A DNA stretch of 7,223 bases from SHVO01 sp041919675. Its GTDB lineage: Bacteria > Pseudomonadota > Alphaproteobacteria > Rhodospirillales > Rhodospirillaceae. This document shows, piece by piece, positions 1 to 6,962 of this stretch. A program made the translations under genes and the position numbers. Within the stretch, counting starts at the first letter, position 1. Each line of letters starts with the position of its first letter. The DNA lies in assembly GCA_041919675.1 (NCBI GenBank), contig JAYRTJ010000153.1, positions 1 through 7,223 on the forward strand, written 5' to 3'. The notes under the pieces are model-generated. The model made no database searches and was not told the DNA's origin. It was given only the letters and a program-made list of their open reading frames with translations.

Positions 1-224
1 CGCGCGCGCTGGTGTGCGAACCGAAGCTGATCCTGGCGGACGAACCGACCGGGAACCTGGACACCGCCAACGGCGAGGCGGTGATGCAGATGCTGGAACA
101 ATGCGTGGGCAACGACACCACCGTGATCATGGTGACGCACTCGGAAGCCTTTGCCGCGCGGGCGCACCGCTGCATCCATCTGCTGGATGGAAGAGTTGTG
201 GATCCCGTTTCCGTAGCCGCGTAA
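1..224 (+). CDS. ABC transporter ATP-binding protein, LolD/MacB type (3' end only)
   Basis: This is the C-terminal end of an ATPase subunit that hydrolyses ATP to drive a membrane permease. The reading frame is open from base 3 and ends with TAA at 222-224, so the gene starts outside the window; the GTG at 12 is internal. The visible part holds the Walker B and D-loop stretch LILADEPTGNLD, with the catalytic Glu after the Asp, and the H-loop histidine in MVTHS about 30 residues later, followed by the usual tail with LLDGRVV. The EPTGNLD wording is characteristic of the LolD/MacB/FtsE branch, whose partners are FtsX-like permeases. Walker A and the LSGGQ signature lie upstream and cannot be checked. 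It is followed 34 bases later by just such a permease, so the two very likely form one operon and one transporter. The substrate is unknown. Confidence 0.93.
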   Translation, partial: RALVCEPKLILADEPTGNLDTANGEAVMQMLEQCVGNDTTVIMVTHSEAFAARAHRCIHLLDGRVVDPVSVAA

Positions 225-243
225 CGCGCGTTCTTCATTCTCT

Positions 244-251
244 GGGAGGGG
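244..251 (+). promoter_or_regulatory. Strong ribosome binding site of the permease gene
   Basis: GGGAGGGG lies 7 bases before the ATG at 259. It is a near-ideal Shine-Dalgarno sequence and fixes this start. The first residues after it (a basic, amphipathic N-terminus leading into the first membrane helix) also fit this permease family. Confidence 0.75.
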
Positions 252-258
252 AATCACA

Positions 259-2712
259 ATGTTTCGTAATTACCTTGCGGCCGCATTACGCAACATGCTG
301 CGCAATCGCCTTTATGCGGCGATCAATACGATCGGGCTCGCGGTCGGGTTTGCGGCTGCGTTGCTGGTCGCACTTTTTATCCGCGATGAACTGACGTTTG
401 AACGTTGGATCCCCGGGGCCGAACGGACGTTCCTCCTCGCCTACGAAGTGCATTTCAACAACGGCTTCCCAACGGTCTTTGGCGACAACGGGGGGAATGG
501 AGACATCGTGCCGGCGCTCTCCGGGCTGCCCGGGGTCGAAGGCTCGGCACGGCTTTATAATGCGCCGATGTTCCGGGCGCCTCTCGCAGGCCTTCGCCGC
601 GGCGACGTCGAAGCGGAAGAACGTCTTTATTGGGCCGACCCCAACTTCCTTTCTATCGTGCCGCTTCCCATGGTCGCGGGAGACCCACAAAACGCCCTTA
701 GCCAACCCGACGCTGTCGTCATCACGCGCCGCATGGCCCGCAAGTACTTCGGCCGCGACGACGCACGTGGTGAAACAATCGAGATGGACCGCGCACATGC
801 GATGACGGTGACCGCCGTGATCGAGGACCTTCCGTCCAATACTCACCTCGACTTCGACGTGCTGGCCTCGGCGCGCGCGCCGTTCTCCGATCTAGCTACG
901 TTGGATGCTACGCCGATAGGCAAGCAGGGGCACGGCGCTTTCACATATGTTCGCCTGAAACCCAACGCGAGCGTGCAAAGCGCGCAGGATGCTTTGCCAT
1001 CCGTGTTCGAGCGCACGGGCCTCGCGGAACGTCTCGCGTTCCAAATGAAGAACGGTGTCGATCAACGGTACTTCTTGCGGCGGATTGCGGAGGTCTACCA
1101 CTCGCAAGGCACTCCGCCTTATACACAGAAGCTTCGGGGCAATTTGCAGACGTCCCATTCGCTCGCCGTCGTCGCGCTGTGCCTGATGCTGCTCGCCTGC
1201 ATGAATTTCGCGAGCCTGACGACCGCGCGCGGCGCTCAGCGCGCCGTGGAAGTCGGCGTGCGCAAGGTTTCGGGCGCCTTCCGTCTCGATCTCGCGCTCC
1301 AGTTCATCGGTGAGTCACTGCTGACGACGGCGATCGCGATGGCTACAGCAGTTGCCACGGTGACGCTTCTACTGCCTCGTCTCAACGCGCTTCTGTCACG
1401 AAACAGTATCTCCCTCGACCTCGCCGGAGACGGGACCATCGCCGCCACTCTGCTCGGGATCACAGTACTCGTCGGTGTTATAGCCGGCCTCTACCCAGCG
1501 CTAGTGCTTCCCGCCTTTAAAATGGTCTCCGTCCTGAAGGGTGGTCCTGTGCGCGGCACCGGAACCGGCCGCGCGCGCCAGGTCGTTGTCGCGTTCCAGT
1601 TCGCGGTTCTGATCGCCCTCATCCTCACGAGCGCGATTGTGTATCGCCAGACTCAGTTCGCCTTCAACGAGGGTATGCGTCTCGATACGCAACAGGTGCT
1701 TCTGGTGCGCACGACCTGCGGCACCGCTTTTCCTGAAGAAGTCGCAAAACTGCCCGGCATCGCCGCGACCGCCTGCTCCAGCAATGAAGCGCTGAATTAC
1801 GAATGGTCGGCACAGGCAACGAAGCGCCTCGACGGAACTGAGACGGATTTCGACCTTGCCGCCGTCGGTCCCGGGTTCTTCGAGCTCTATGGCTTCACGC
1901 CCGTTGCCGGCCGGTTCTTCGCCCGTGACAACCCGATGGACAACGGCGATGCGCCCACTTCGCTCGTTTTGAATGAAGCTGCCGTTCGTGATCTGGGTTA
2001 TGCCACGAACGAGGCTGTCCTCGGCCAGTTGATCGAGTGGCCCTACGTTTCTCCGAAGCGTACGGGCGCCTATCGGCGCGGACCCTACGAGGTCGTTGGC
2101 GTCGTACCCGACTTCTACCTGGACGCCGTCCACAAAGAAATCCGTCCCACCGCTTACACCACGCACCCTGCAGCAAGCCAGATCCTGAGTGTGAAGCTCA
2201 ACGGCGGAGATATCCCGGAAACCCTGGCGGCCATCGACCGCGTATGGGCCGCGAGCGGTGAACACAGAGCCATCACGCGTAGCTTTCTCGACCAGCGTGT
2301 CCAGGAACTCCACCTCGACATCACAAGGCAGTCTCAATTCTTCACGGCGCTTTCGGTGGTCGCTATCGCCATCGCCGCGCTGGGGCTTTTCGCTTTATCC
2401 GCCTTCACCGCCGAGCAGCGCACCAAGGAGATCGGAATTCGCAAAAGCATGGGCGCCAATCGGGGCGACATCATCCGGCTACTGCTGTGGCAGTTCGCAA
2501 AGCCCGTACTGTGGGCGAACGTCATAGCGTGGCCGGCGGCTTATCTCATCATGCGCGGCTGGCTCGACGGCTTCGCCTATCACGTCGATATCGCGCCGTG
2601 GATGTTCATCGCATCCTCGGGGCTGGCGGTCGTGATCGCGCTGCTGACGGTGGTTGGGCATGCGCTGTGGGTTGCGCGCGCGCAGCCCGTGACGGCGCTG
2701 AGGTATGAGTAA
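259..2712 (+). CDS. ABC transporter permease, FtsX/MacB-like, eight-helix double-module type
   Basis: This inner-membrane permease partners the ATPase just upstream. The 817 residues show two FtsX-type halves. Helix 1 is at about 20-42, followed by a large periplasmic MacB_PCD-like domain (about 43-298). Helices 2-4 are at about 300-320, 350-373 and 394-416. The second half repeats this: helix 5 at 441-461, a second periplasmic domain (about 462-693), and helices 6-8 at 695-715, 741-765 and 781-804. Each half has the conserved cytoplasmic coupling segment that contacts the ATPase: EVGVRKVSGA (331-340) and KEIGIRKSMGAN (723-734). Length and architecture match the family in which both halves are fused in one chain. 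Known relatives use mechanical movement to act on periplasmic lipoproteins, peptides or toxins; the substrate here cannot be deduced. In spot checks its codons are less GC-rich at third positions than those of the PBP1A gene. No frameshift or truncation is seen. Confidence 0.92.
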   Translation: MFRNYLAAALRNMLRNRLYAAINTIGLAVGFAAALLVALFIRDELTFERWIPGAERTFLLAYEVHFNNGFPTVFGDNGGNGDIVPALSGLPGVEGSARLYNAPMFRAPLAGLRRGDVEAEERLYWADPNFLSIVPLPMVAGDPQNALSQPDAVVITRRMARKYFGRDDARGETIEMDRAHAMTVTAVIEDLPSNTHLDFDVLASARAPFSDLATLDATPIGKQGHGAFTYVRLKPNASVQSAQDALPSVFERTGLAERLAFQMKNGVDQRYFLRRIAEVYHSQGTPPYTQKLRGNLQTSHSLAVVALCLMLLACMNFASLTTARGAQRAVEVGVRKVSGAFRLDLALQFIGESLLTTAIAMATAVATVTLLLPRLNALLSRNSISLDLAGDGTIAATLLGITVLVGVIAGLYPALVLPAFKMVSVLKGGPVRGTGTGRARQVVVAFQFAVLIALILTSAIVYRQTQFAFNEGMRLDTQQVLLVRTTCGTAFPEEVAKLPGIAATACSSNEALNYEWSAQATKRLDGTETDFDLAAVGPGFFELYGFTPVAGRFFARDNPMDNGDAPTSLVLNEAAVRDLGYATNEAVLGQLIEWPYVSPKRTGAYRRGPYEVVGVVPDFYLDAVHKEIRPTAYTTHPAASQILSVKLNGGDIPETLAAIDRVWAASGEHRAITRSFLDQRVQELHLDITRQSQFFTALSVVAIAIAALGLFALSAFTAEQRTKEIGIRKSMGANRGDIIRLLLWQFAKPVLWANVIAWPAAYLIMRGWLDGFAYHVDIAPWMFIASSGLAVVIALLTVVGHALWVARAQPVTALRYE

Positions 2713-2725
2713 AACGAAATAACGA

Positions 2726-2762
2726 CCCCTCACCCAACCTCTCCCCTTTCAGGGGCGAGGGG
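2726..2762. repeat. GC-rich hairpin between convergent genes (possible bidirectional terminator or dispersed repeat)
   Basis: The 58-base gap between the convergent permease and PBP1A stop codons contains a stem made of CCTC (2738-2741) and CCCCT (2743-2747) pairing with AGGGG (2751-2755) and GAGG (2757-2760), with a three-base loop and one mismatch. CCCCTC at 2726-2731 can alternatively pair with GAGGGG at 2757-2762. There is no good T-tract directly after it on either strand, so intrinsic termination would be weak. The CCCCTCACCC...CCTCTCCCC wording resembles a dispersed intergenic palindrome I recall from many proteobacterial genomes; this is from memory, not a search. Confidence 0.5.
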
Positions 2763-2770
2763 CAAAAGAC

Positions 2771-5266
2771 CTAATACAGCCCGCCGGCGGCGGGGACTTG
2801 CGGATCGTTGCCTGGGGTTTCGACCAGCAGGTCGGCGTCGCTGGTGATGCTTTGCTGATCGAGCGGCGACGTTCCGGTCTTGAAGGCTTCGAGGATGACG
2901 CGGGCGTCGCCGGGTTCCGCCGGGCGGCCGGTCTGTTTGTTCACGCGCACGAGGCTGATGCCGGGCGGGACGCGGAACGGGGTCTTGGGTTCGTCTTTCA
3001 GCGCGGCCTGGATGAAGTCGCGGAAGATCGGCGCGGCGATGCTGCCGCCGGTTTCCTTCGGACCCATCGAACGCGGCTCGTCGAAACCGACGAACACACC
3101 GGCGACGAGGTTCGGCGAGAAACCGATGAACCAGACGTCGCGCGCGTCGTTCGAGGTGCCGGTCTTGCCGGCGAGCGGCCAACGCAGCTGGCCGACGCTG
3201 CCCGCCGCCGTACCGTACTGCACGACGCCTTCGAGCAGATGCACGACCTGATAGATGCTGGCCGGGTCGGCGAGCTGTTCGCGCGTGTCTTTCAGGTCCG
3301 GCGGCCCCTGCCCGTCCCAAGTTTCGGCGGCACAGGTTTCGCAGCTGCGCACGTTGTGGCGATAGATGGTCTTGCCGTTGTGATCCTGGATGCGGTCGAT
3401 GAGGCTGGGGTTGAGCTTCTTGCCGCCGTTCACGAGTTCACCATAAGCGGTGACCATCTGCAGCACGGTGGTGGATTCCGCGCCGAGCGAGGCGGCGAGG
3501 TTGCGCGGCAGCTTGTTCACGGCGCCGAAGCTTTCGGCGACCTCGGCGACCTTGTCCATGCCGACGGCTTGGGCCAATCGGACCGTCATGAGGTTCTGGG
3601 ACTTCTCGATGCCGATGCGCAACGTGGCGCGGCCGAGATATTCATCGGTGTAGTTGCTGGGCTTCCACTTCGGCAGGCCCGGGCCCTGATCCATGACGAA
3701 GGGCGCGTCGAGCACGAGGGTGGACGGCGTGAAGCCGGATTCCATCGCCGCGAGATAGACGAAGGGCTTGAAGGACGAACCCGGCTGGCGCTGGGCCTGG
3801 GTCGCGCGGTTGTACTGCGACTTGGCGTAGGAGAAGCCGCCGCTCATGGCGCGCACACGGCCGGTGAAGGGATCGAGCGCAACGATGGCGCCGTCGATGT
3901 TCGGCACCTGACGCAGGGCATAGGTGTGCTCGGGGTAGGCAACGCCGTCGCTGTTGGCCTTCACGGCCTCGACCGCGATCACGTCGCCCGGATGCAACAC
4001 TTGAGTCGCCGCGCCGACCGCGGCGCCGACCTGTTGTTCCGGCAGGGACTGACGCGCCCAGCGGAGTTCGCTCAAGGGAATGGCGCCTTGCGTGCCGTCG
4101 CGCAGGAGGACCGTGGCCTTGTCGTTCTGAACGCCGCTGACAACCGCGGTTTCCCAGGTCGGCAGGATGCCGGCGGGATCTTCCATTTTGCGGAGTTGTT
4201 CGGCGAAGTCCGTGCCGTCTTTCAGGCGCGTGAACGCGCCGCGCCAGCCGTGGCGGCGGTCATAACCGATCAGCCCTTTGCGCAGCGCTTCGGTGGCGAG
4301 GCGCTGGAGCTGCGGGTCGAGCGAGGTGCGGACCGCGAGGCCGCCCTTGTAGAGCGTATCGGAGCCGTAGCGGTCGGCGAGATCGCGGCGCACTTCCTCG
4401 GCGAAATGTTCGGCGACGATCTGTTCGGTTTCGTCGCGTTTACGGGTGGTGATGACTTCGGCGCGGGCGGCCTTCTCTTCGTCGCGCGTGATATAACCGT
4501 CGTCCTGCATGCGCCCGATCACATAGTCGCGGCGATCGCGCGCGGCGTCCGGGTAGCGCTGCGGATTGTAGTTCGACGGGCCTTTCAAGATGCCCGCGAG
4601 ATAGGCCGCTTCGCCGACGGTCAACTCATCGAGCGACTTGTTGAAGTAGTTCATCGCGGCGGAGGCGATGCCGTAGGAGGCGTACCCGAAATAGGCCTGG
4701 TTCAGGTACAGCTCCATGATGTGTTCTTTGGTGTAGGCCTGCTCGATGCGGAAGGAGAGCACCGCTTCGCGGACCTTACGGTCGATGGAGTATTCGCGCC
4801 CGATGAGGAACATCTGGGCGACCTGTTGGGTGATCGAAGACGCGCCGGCCATGCGGCGGTCGCTGCCGATGATCTTCTGGCCGAGGGCGGCGAACACGGC
4901 GCGCGTCAGACCGATGGGATCGACGCCCGGGTGCGACCAGAAGCGCTGGTCTTCCGAGGCGACGACGGCATTGATCACGCGGCGCGGGATGGCTTCGAGC
5001 GGCACGAACACACGCCCCTCGACGGCGTATTCGGTGATCAGGCGTCCGTCGCCCGCGTAGACGCGGGTCATGACCGGGGGATTGTAGGTGGCGAGCTGGC
5101 GGTAGTCCGGCAGCCCTTTGCCAAAATGATAGAAGACGAAGATCGCGCCCGCACCCGCGAGGAACACGCCCATCATGAGGACGAAGAATCCGGCCATCAG
5201 CCAGCGGGTCATCCGCTTGTCGAGGACGGGTAACTTTCGTTTGGTCTCACTCTTGGTCTCAGCCAT
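2771..5266 (-). CDS. mrcA: Penicillin-binding protein 1A, bifunctional peptidoglycan glycosyltransferase/transpeptidase
   Basis: This class A PBP polymerises lipid II into glycan strands and crosslinks their peptides in the periplasm. The 831 residues begin with a basic cytoplasmic tail and one membrane anchor (about 21-46). The GT51 glycosyltransferase domain (about 70-255) has ASEDQRFWSHPG with catalytic Glu105, GASSITQQ (141-148), RKVRE with the second conserved Glu167, and IMELYLNQAYFG (183-194). An OB-like regulatory region with YDRRHGWRG (335-343) follows. The transpeptidase domain (about 455-755) has the active-site serine in SSFK (Ser497, Lys500), SQN (556-558) and KTGT (701-704). All catalytic residues are present. 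The family normally reads STITQQ where this one has SSITQQ, a mild change. Cys642 and Cys645 form a CxxC in the transpeptidase domain. The C-terminus GGLY is common in alphaproteobacterial PBP1A. The gene lies 174 bases downstream of the amidase gene on the same strand. The ATG has only a weak ribosome site (GAGCGAG), but the next Met (19) would remove most of the cytoplasmic tail. Confidence 0.96.
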   Translation of the reverse strand: MAETKSETKRKLPVLDKRMTRWLMAGFFVLMMGVFLAGAGAIFVFYHFGKGLPDYRQLATYNPPVMTRVYAGDGRLITEYAVEGRVFVPLEAIPRRVINAVVASEDQRFWSHPGVDPIGLTRAVFAALGQKIIGSDRRMAGASSITQQVAQMFLIGREYSIDRKVREAVLSFRIEQAYTKEHIMELYLNQAYFGYASYGIASAAMNYFNKSLDELTVGEAAYLAGILKGPSNYNPQRYPDAARDRRDYVIGRMQDDGYITRDEEKAARAEVITTRKRDETEQIVAEHFAEEVRRDLADRYGSDTLYKGGLAVRTSLDPQLQRLATEALRKGLIGYDRRHGWRGAFTRLKDGTDFAEQLRKMEDPAGILPTWETAVVSGVQNDKATVLLRDGTQGAIPLSELRWARQSLPEQQVGAAVGAATQVLHPGDVIAVEAVKANSDGVAYPEHTYALRQVPNIDGAIVALDPFTGRVRAMSGGFSYAKSQYNRATQAQRQPGSSFKPFVYLAAMESGFTPSTLVLDAPFVMDQGPGLPKWKPSNYTDEYLGRATLRIGIEKSQNLMTVRLAQAVGMDKVAEVAESFGAVNKLPRNLAASLGAESTTVLQMVTAYGELVNGGKKLNPSLIDRIQDHNGKTIYRHNVRSCETCAAETWDGQGPPDLKDTREQLADPASIYQVVHLLEGVVQYGTAAGSVGQLRWPLAGKTGTSNDARDVWFIGFSPNLVAGVFVGFDEPRSMGPKETGGSIAAPIFRDFIQAALKDEPKTPFRVPPGISLVRVNKQTGRPAEPGDARVILEAFKTGTSPLDQQSITSDADLLVETPGNDPQVPAAGGLY

Positions 5267-5325
5267 GAGAGGGCTCGCTCGGCTAAAAAAGGGTACGGAC
5301 GCGGGGATGCTCTACCATAACGCAT

Positions 5326-5352
5326 GGCGGCCCAGGGACGTTTCTGGCCGCC
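5326..5352. repeat. Inverted repeat upstream of PBP1A (9-bp stem, one bulged base)
   Basis: The left arm GGCGGCCCAG (5326-5335) pairs with the right arm CTGGCCGCC (5344-5352) around an 8-base loop, with one extra C bulged. It lies about 60 bases before the PBP1A start. As RNA on the minus strand it would be a stable leader hairpin; as DNA it could be an operator. The strand after it has no U-run, which argues against an intrinsic terminator. Confidence 0.6.
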
Positions 5353-5370
5353 GGATCATTATTTCTGGCC
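5341..5370 (-). repeat. Pair of direct repeats GGCCAGAAA (minus strand), 21 bases apart
   Basis: On the plus strand TTTCTGGCC occurs at 5341-5349 and 5362-5370, exactly 21 bases (about two helical turns) apart. Two identical 9-mers on one face of the helix in a spacer resemble a tandem regulator site. One copy overlaps the arm of the inverted repeat at 5326-5352 and the other overlaps the hairpin at 5368-5382, so the match may partly reflect those structures. Confidence 0.4.
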
Positions 5371-5382
5371 CGGAAATCGGGC
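5368..5382. repeat. Small hairpin GCCCG/CGGGC
   Basis: A perfect 5-bp stem surrounds the loop GAAAT. On the minus strand its T-run (CTTTTTC) comes before the stem rather than after it, and on the plus strand the stem is followed by A residues, so it is not a recognisable intrinsic terminator in either direction. Confidence 0.4.
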
Positions 5383-5440
5383 GAAAAAGCGGTTACGGCG
5401 GCGGCTTACCATGCCGCGCCCCGGGGGCTGACGCGGGCGC

Positions 5441-6685
5441 CTAACCCCGGCTGGCGCTTTGGAGGCCGCCGAAGTGGGTGTCGACGCCGCGGACCACGGC
5501 GGCCATGAGCTTGCCGCGGTAGGTCTCGGTTTTGAGGGAGGCTTCGTCCTGCCGGTTGGAGAGATAGCCCATCTCGATCAGGACGGAGGGCACGTCGGGG
5601 GATTTCAGGACCGCGAAGCGCGCGAAACGGTGGCCGTTGCGCAGGAGGGTGGCCTCGCGCTTGAGCTCGCCGATCAGGCGGTCGGCGAGCTTGGTGGCGA
5701 GGTTCATACTTTCCCGCTGCGCGAGGTCGACCAGGATGTGACGCACTTCCTGGCTTTCATGGGAGAGATCGACGCCGATGATGTTGTCGGCGCTGTTCTC
5801 CTTCTCGGCGAGCTGTTCGGCTTCACGGTCGGACGCCTTCTCGGACAGCGTATAGACCGACAGGCCGCGAACGTCCTTATTTGCGATGGAATCGGCGTGC
5901 AGCGAGATGAAGAGATCGGCTTCCGCCGTGCGCGCGATGTCGCGGCGCTCGGCGAGTTCGAGCGAGAGATCGCGCTCGCGCGTGAGCTGAACCCGGTACC
6001 GGCCGGTGGCTTCAAGGCGGCTTTTGAGCTGCTTGGCGGCGGCCAGGGTGATCGCCTTTTCATAAATGCCGCTGAGGCCGATGGCGCCCGGATCGACGCC
6101 GCCGTGGCCGGGATCGACCACGATGAGCTTCTTGCGGTTGGCCTCTTTCTTCCCGGGCGGCGCGACAGCTTTCGCCGGGACCGGCTTGGCGGAGGTCGCC
6201 GCGAGCGCCCCGATCCGGTTCTGAGGACCGGCGGCGGCCACGAACTTCTCGCGGGTGGTCTTTTCCAGGTCGATGACGAAGCGGTGGGGGGTGCCGCCGG
6301 TGGCGGGGAGCACAAAAGCGTTCTTCACCGCGGCCGGATCGATCAAGTCGACCACGATCCGGGCGCGCCCGGGCTGGAACAGGCCGTAACGGACGGCCTT
6401 CACCACCCCGGTGGGATGCGCGAGGGCGCTGCCCTGCATGGTCCAATCCAGCTCGGGCAGGTCGGCCACGATGCGGTAGGGCTCGGCCAGGGAAAAGATG
6501 GAAAATTCAATGTTTTCAGAGAGTTCAAGGACGAGCCGGGTATGGGTGCCGTGATCGTGGACCCGGATGGAGGAGGCCACCCCGAGGGCGCGGGCCGCCA
6601 TAGGCCACAACACGCTCCCCGCAACGGTCGCAAGCAGGGTGCGGCGCGACAATCCCGGCACGAAAAATGACATCCGCTCCAACAA
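5441..6685 (-). CDS. amiC: N-acetylmuramoyl-L-alanine amidase with AMIN domain, Tat-exported
   Basis: This zinc amidase cuts the bond between MurNAc and L-Ala of the stem peptide and splits septal peptidoglycan during daughter-cell separation. The 414-residue chain starts with a twin-arginine-type signal (SRRTLL at 13-18, then a hydrophobic stretch, probable cleavage after Ala-Arg-Ala at 31-33). An AMIN domain (about 38-140), which targets the septum or wall, follows. After a Pro/Lys-rich linker (about 145-185) comes the Amidase_3 catalytic domain. Its zinc ligands are His194 in DPGHGG, Glu209 in IYEK and His263 in SLHAD, and its catalytic Glu371 is in LIEMGYLSN. The insertion at about 282-327 matches the inhibitory helix of AmiB/AmiC enzymes, which LytM-domain activators displace. 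Start choice is uncertain. TTG at 6685 has AAGG nine bases upstream. ATG at 6673 gives MSFFVPGLSRR but its GGAG is only three bases away. Both keep the signal peptide. PBP1A follows on the same strand. Confidence 0.95.
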   Translation of the reverse strand: MLERMSFFVPGLSRRTLLATVAGSVLWPMAARALGVASSIRVHDHGTHTRLVLELSENIEFSIFSLAEPYRIVADLPELDWTMQGSALAHPTGVVKAVRYGLFQPGRARIVVDLIDPAAVKNAFVLPATGGTPHRFVIDLEKTTREKFVAAAGPQNRIGALAATSAKPVPAKAVAPPGKKEANRKKLIVVDPGHGGVDPGAIGLSGIYEKAITLAAAKQLKSRLEATGRYRVQLTRERDLSLELAERRDIARTAEADLFISLHADSIANKDVRGLSVYTLSEKASDREAEQLAEKENSADNIIGVDLSHESQEVRHILVDLAQRESMNLATKLADRLIGELKREATLLRNGHRFARFAVLKSPDVPSVLIEMGYLSNRQDEASLKTETYRGKLMAAVVRGVDTHFGGLQSASRG

Positions 6686-6706
6686 TATCTGGGACCTTAA
6701 CCCCTT

Positions 6707-6739
6707 GACTCTCCTATATATACACCGAGTCGCGGAATC
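6707..6739. promoter_or_regulatory. Cluster of three GANTC (CcrM methylation) sites at the amidase promoter
   Basis: GACTC is at 6707-6711, GAGTC at 6727-6731 and GAATC at 6735-6739. The last two lie between the proposed -35 and -10 hexamers. In Caulobacter and relatives, CcrM methylates GANTC, and the GcrA cofactor activates promoters that have methylated GANTC near the -10/-35 region. That this operates here is inferred from position only. Confidence 0.4.
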
Positions 6740-6746
6740 GCGGCAA
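6717..6746 (-). promoter_or_regulatory. Candidate sigma70-type promoter for the amidase gene
   Basis: Reading the minus strand, TTGCCG (6746-6741) is followed after 18 bases by TATATA (6722-6717). Transcription would start near 6710, giving a leader of about 25 bases before the TTG start at 6685. The -10 is good; the -35 matches four of six consensus bases. Two GANTC sites lie in the spacer and a third just downstream of the -10. Confidence 0.45.
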
Positions 6747-6772
6747 TAAGCTTGCGCGGCTGGAATTAACCA

Positions 6773-6802
6773 TTGTCACGGCTGCGATCACCTGTTTATG
6801 GT
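6773..6802 (+). promoter_or_regulatory. Candidate divergent promoter reading rightward
   Basis: TTGTCA (6773-6778, five of six consensus bases) is followed after 18 bases by TATGGT (6797-6802, four of six). It is back-to-back with the amidase promoter, with 26 bases between the two -35 elements. Transcription would begin near 6809 and run through the rest of the window without an obvious coding start. TTAACC at 6766-6771, just upstream of the -35, resembles a CtrA half-site, but the second half is missing. Confidence 0.4.
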
Positions 6803-6816
6803 AACCTCACGAGGTT
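6803..6816. repeat. Perfect 6-bp palindrome AACCTC-AC-GAGGTT at the rightward promoter
   Basis: The half-sites AACCTC (6803-6808) and GAGGTT (6811-6816) abut the proposed -10 and cover the predicted start of transcription. A two-base centre is too small for a full RNA loop, so it fits a protein-binding operator better than a hairpin, though a 5-bp stem with a CACG loop is also possible. Confidence 0.45.
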
Positions 6817-6834
6817 GCGCCTGACAGGCTGCGC

Positions 6835-6880
6835 CCGCCGTAATGAGCTCCCAGCCGTAAAGGCCTGGCTCCGGTGGCGG
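6835..6880 (+). other. Composite hairpin in the rightward leader
   Basis: The outer stem CCGCC (6835-6839)/GGCGG (6876-6880) is extended by two G-U pairs. After an internal loop, GAG (6845-6847) pairs with CTC (6869-6871). The tip is CCAG-CC (6851-6856) pairing with GG-C-CTGG (6862-6868, one bulged C) around the loop GTAAA. About 14 Watson-Crick pairs are nested in 46 bases. Confidence 0.45.
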
Positions 6881-6887
6881 TCGGAAT

Positions 6888-6910
6888 CGGGACTTATAAG
6901 AGTAAGCCCG
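6888..6910 (+). other. Hairpin CGGG-a-CTTA / TAAG-CCCG
   Basis: CGGG (6888-6891) and CTTA (6893-6896) pair with TAAG (6903-6906) and CCCG (6907-6910), giving eight pairs with one bulged A and a six-base purine-rich loop TAAGAG. The A/T-containing inner stem is less likely to arise from GC bias alone. Confidence 0.45.
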
Positions 6911-6962
6911 CTAGTTGTGTGGACGCGGCCCCGTTGATGGGGACGGTTCACGTCGCTTGAAT

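Larger units (their letters stand above)
5267..5440 (-). promoter_or_regulatory. amiC-mrcA intergenic spacer / PBP1A mRNA leader
   Basis: This 174-base spacer is longer than expected for two tightly coupled genes. It contains a 9-bp inverted repeat, two copies of a 9-mer 21 bases apart and a second small hairpin (each listed separately). On the minus strand TAATGAT, between the repeats, and TATGGT further down are -10-like, but neither has a convincing -35 at standard spacing. A separate PBP1A promoter is possible but not shown. No T-tract follows any hairpin here, so no clear terminator for the amidase transcript is visible. Confidence 0.4.

Noticed and set aside
1501..2337. A 278-codon minus-strand frame inside the permease gene.
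   Set aside because: It lies wholly within the permease, whose coupling motifs and membrane helices continue through this region; no domain is recognisable.
2798..5233. An 811-codon open frame on the plus strand, opposite PBP1A.
   Set aside because: It mirrors the PBP1A gene exactly and its translation is a low-complexity Gly/Ala/Arg/Val-rich chain with no recognisable domain. Such antisense frames are expected opposite GC-rich genes with strong third-position bias.
5459..6670. A 403-codon open frame on the plus strand, opposite the amidase.
   Set aside because: It has the same cause as the PBP1A shadow: it coincides with the amidase gene, whose motifs are unmistakable, and its own product shows none.
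6697..6771. CtrA binding sites, from two TTAACC elements (6697-6702 and 6766-6771).
   Set aside because: Neither has the second half-site at the required spacing (TTAA-N7-TTAA); isolated half-sites are too common to call.
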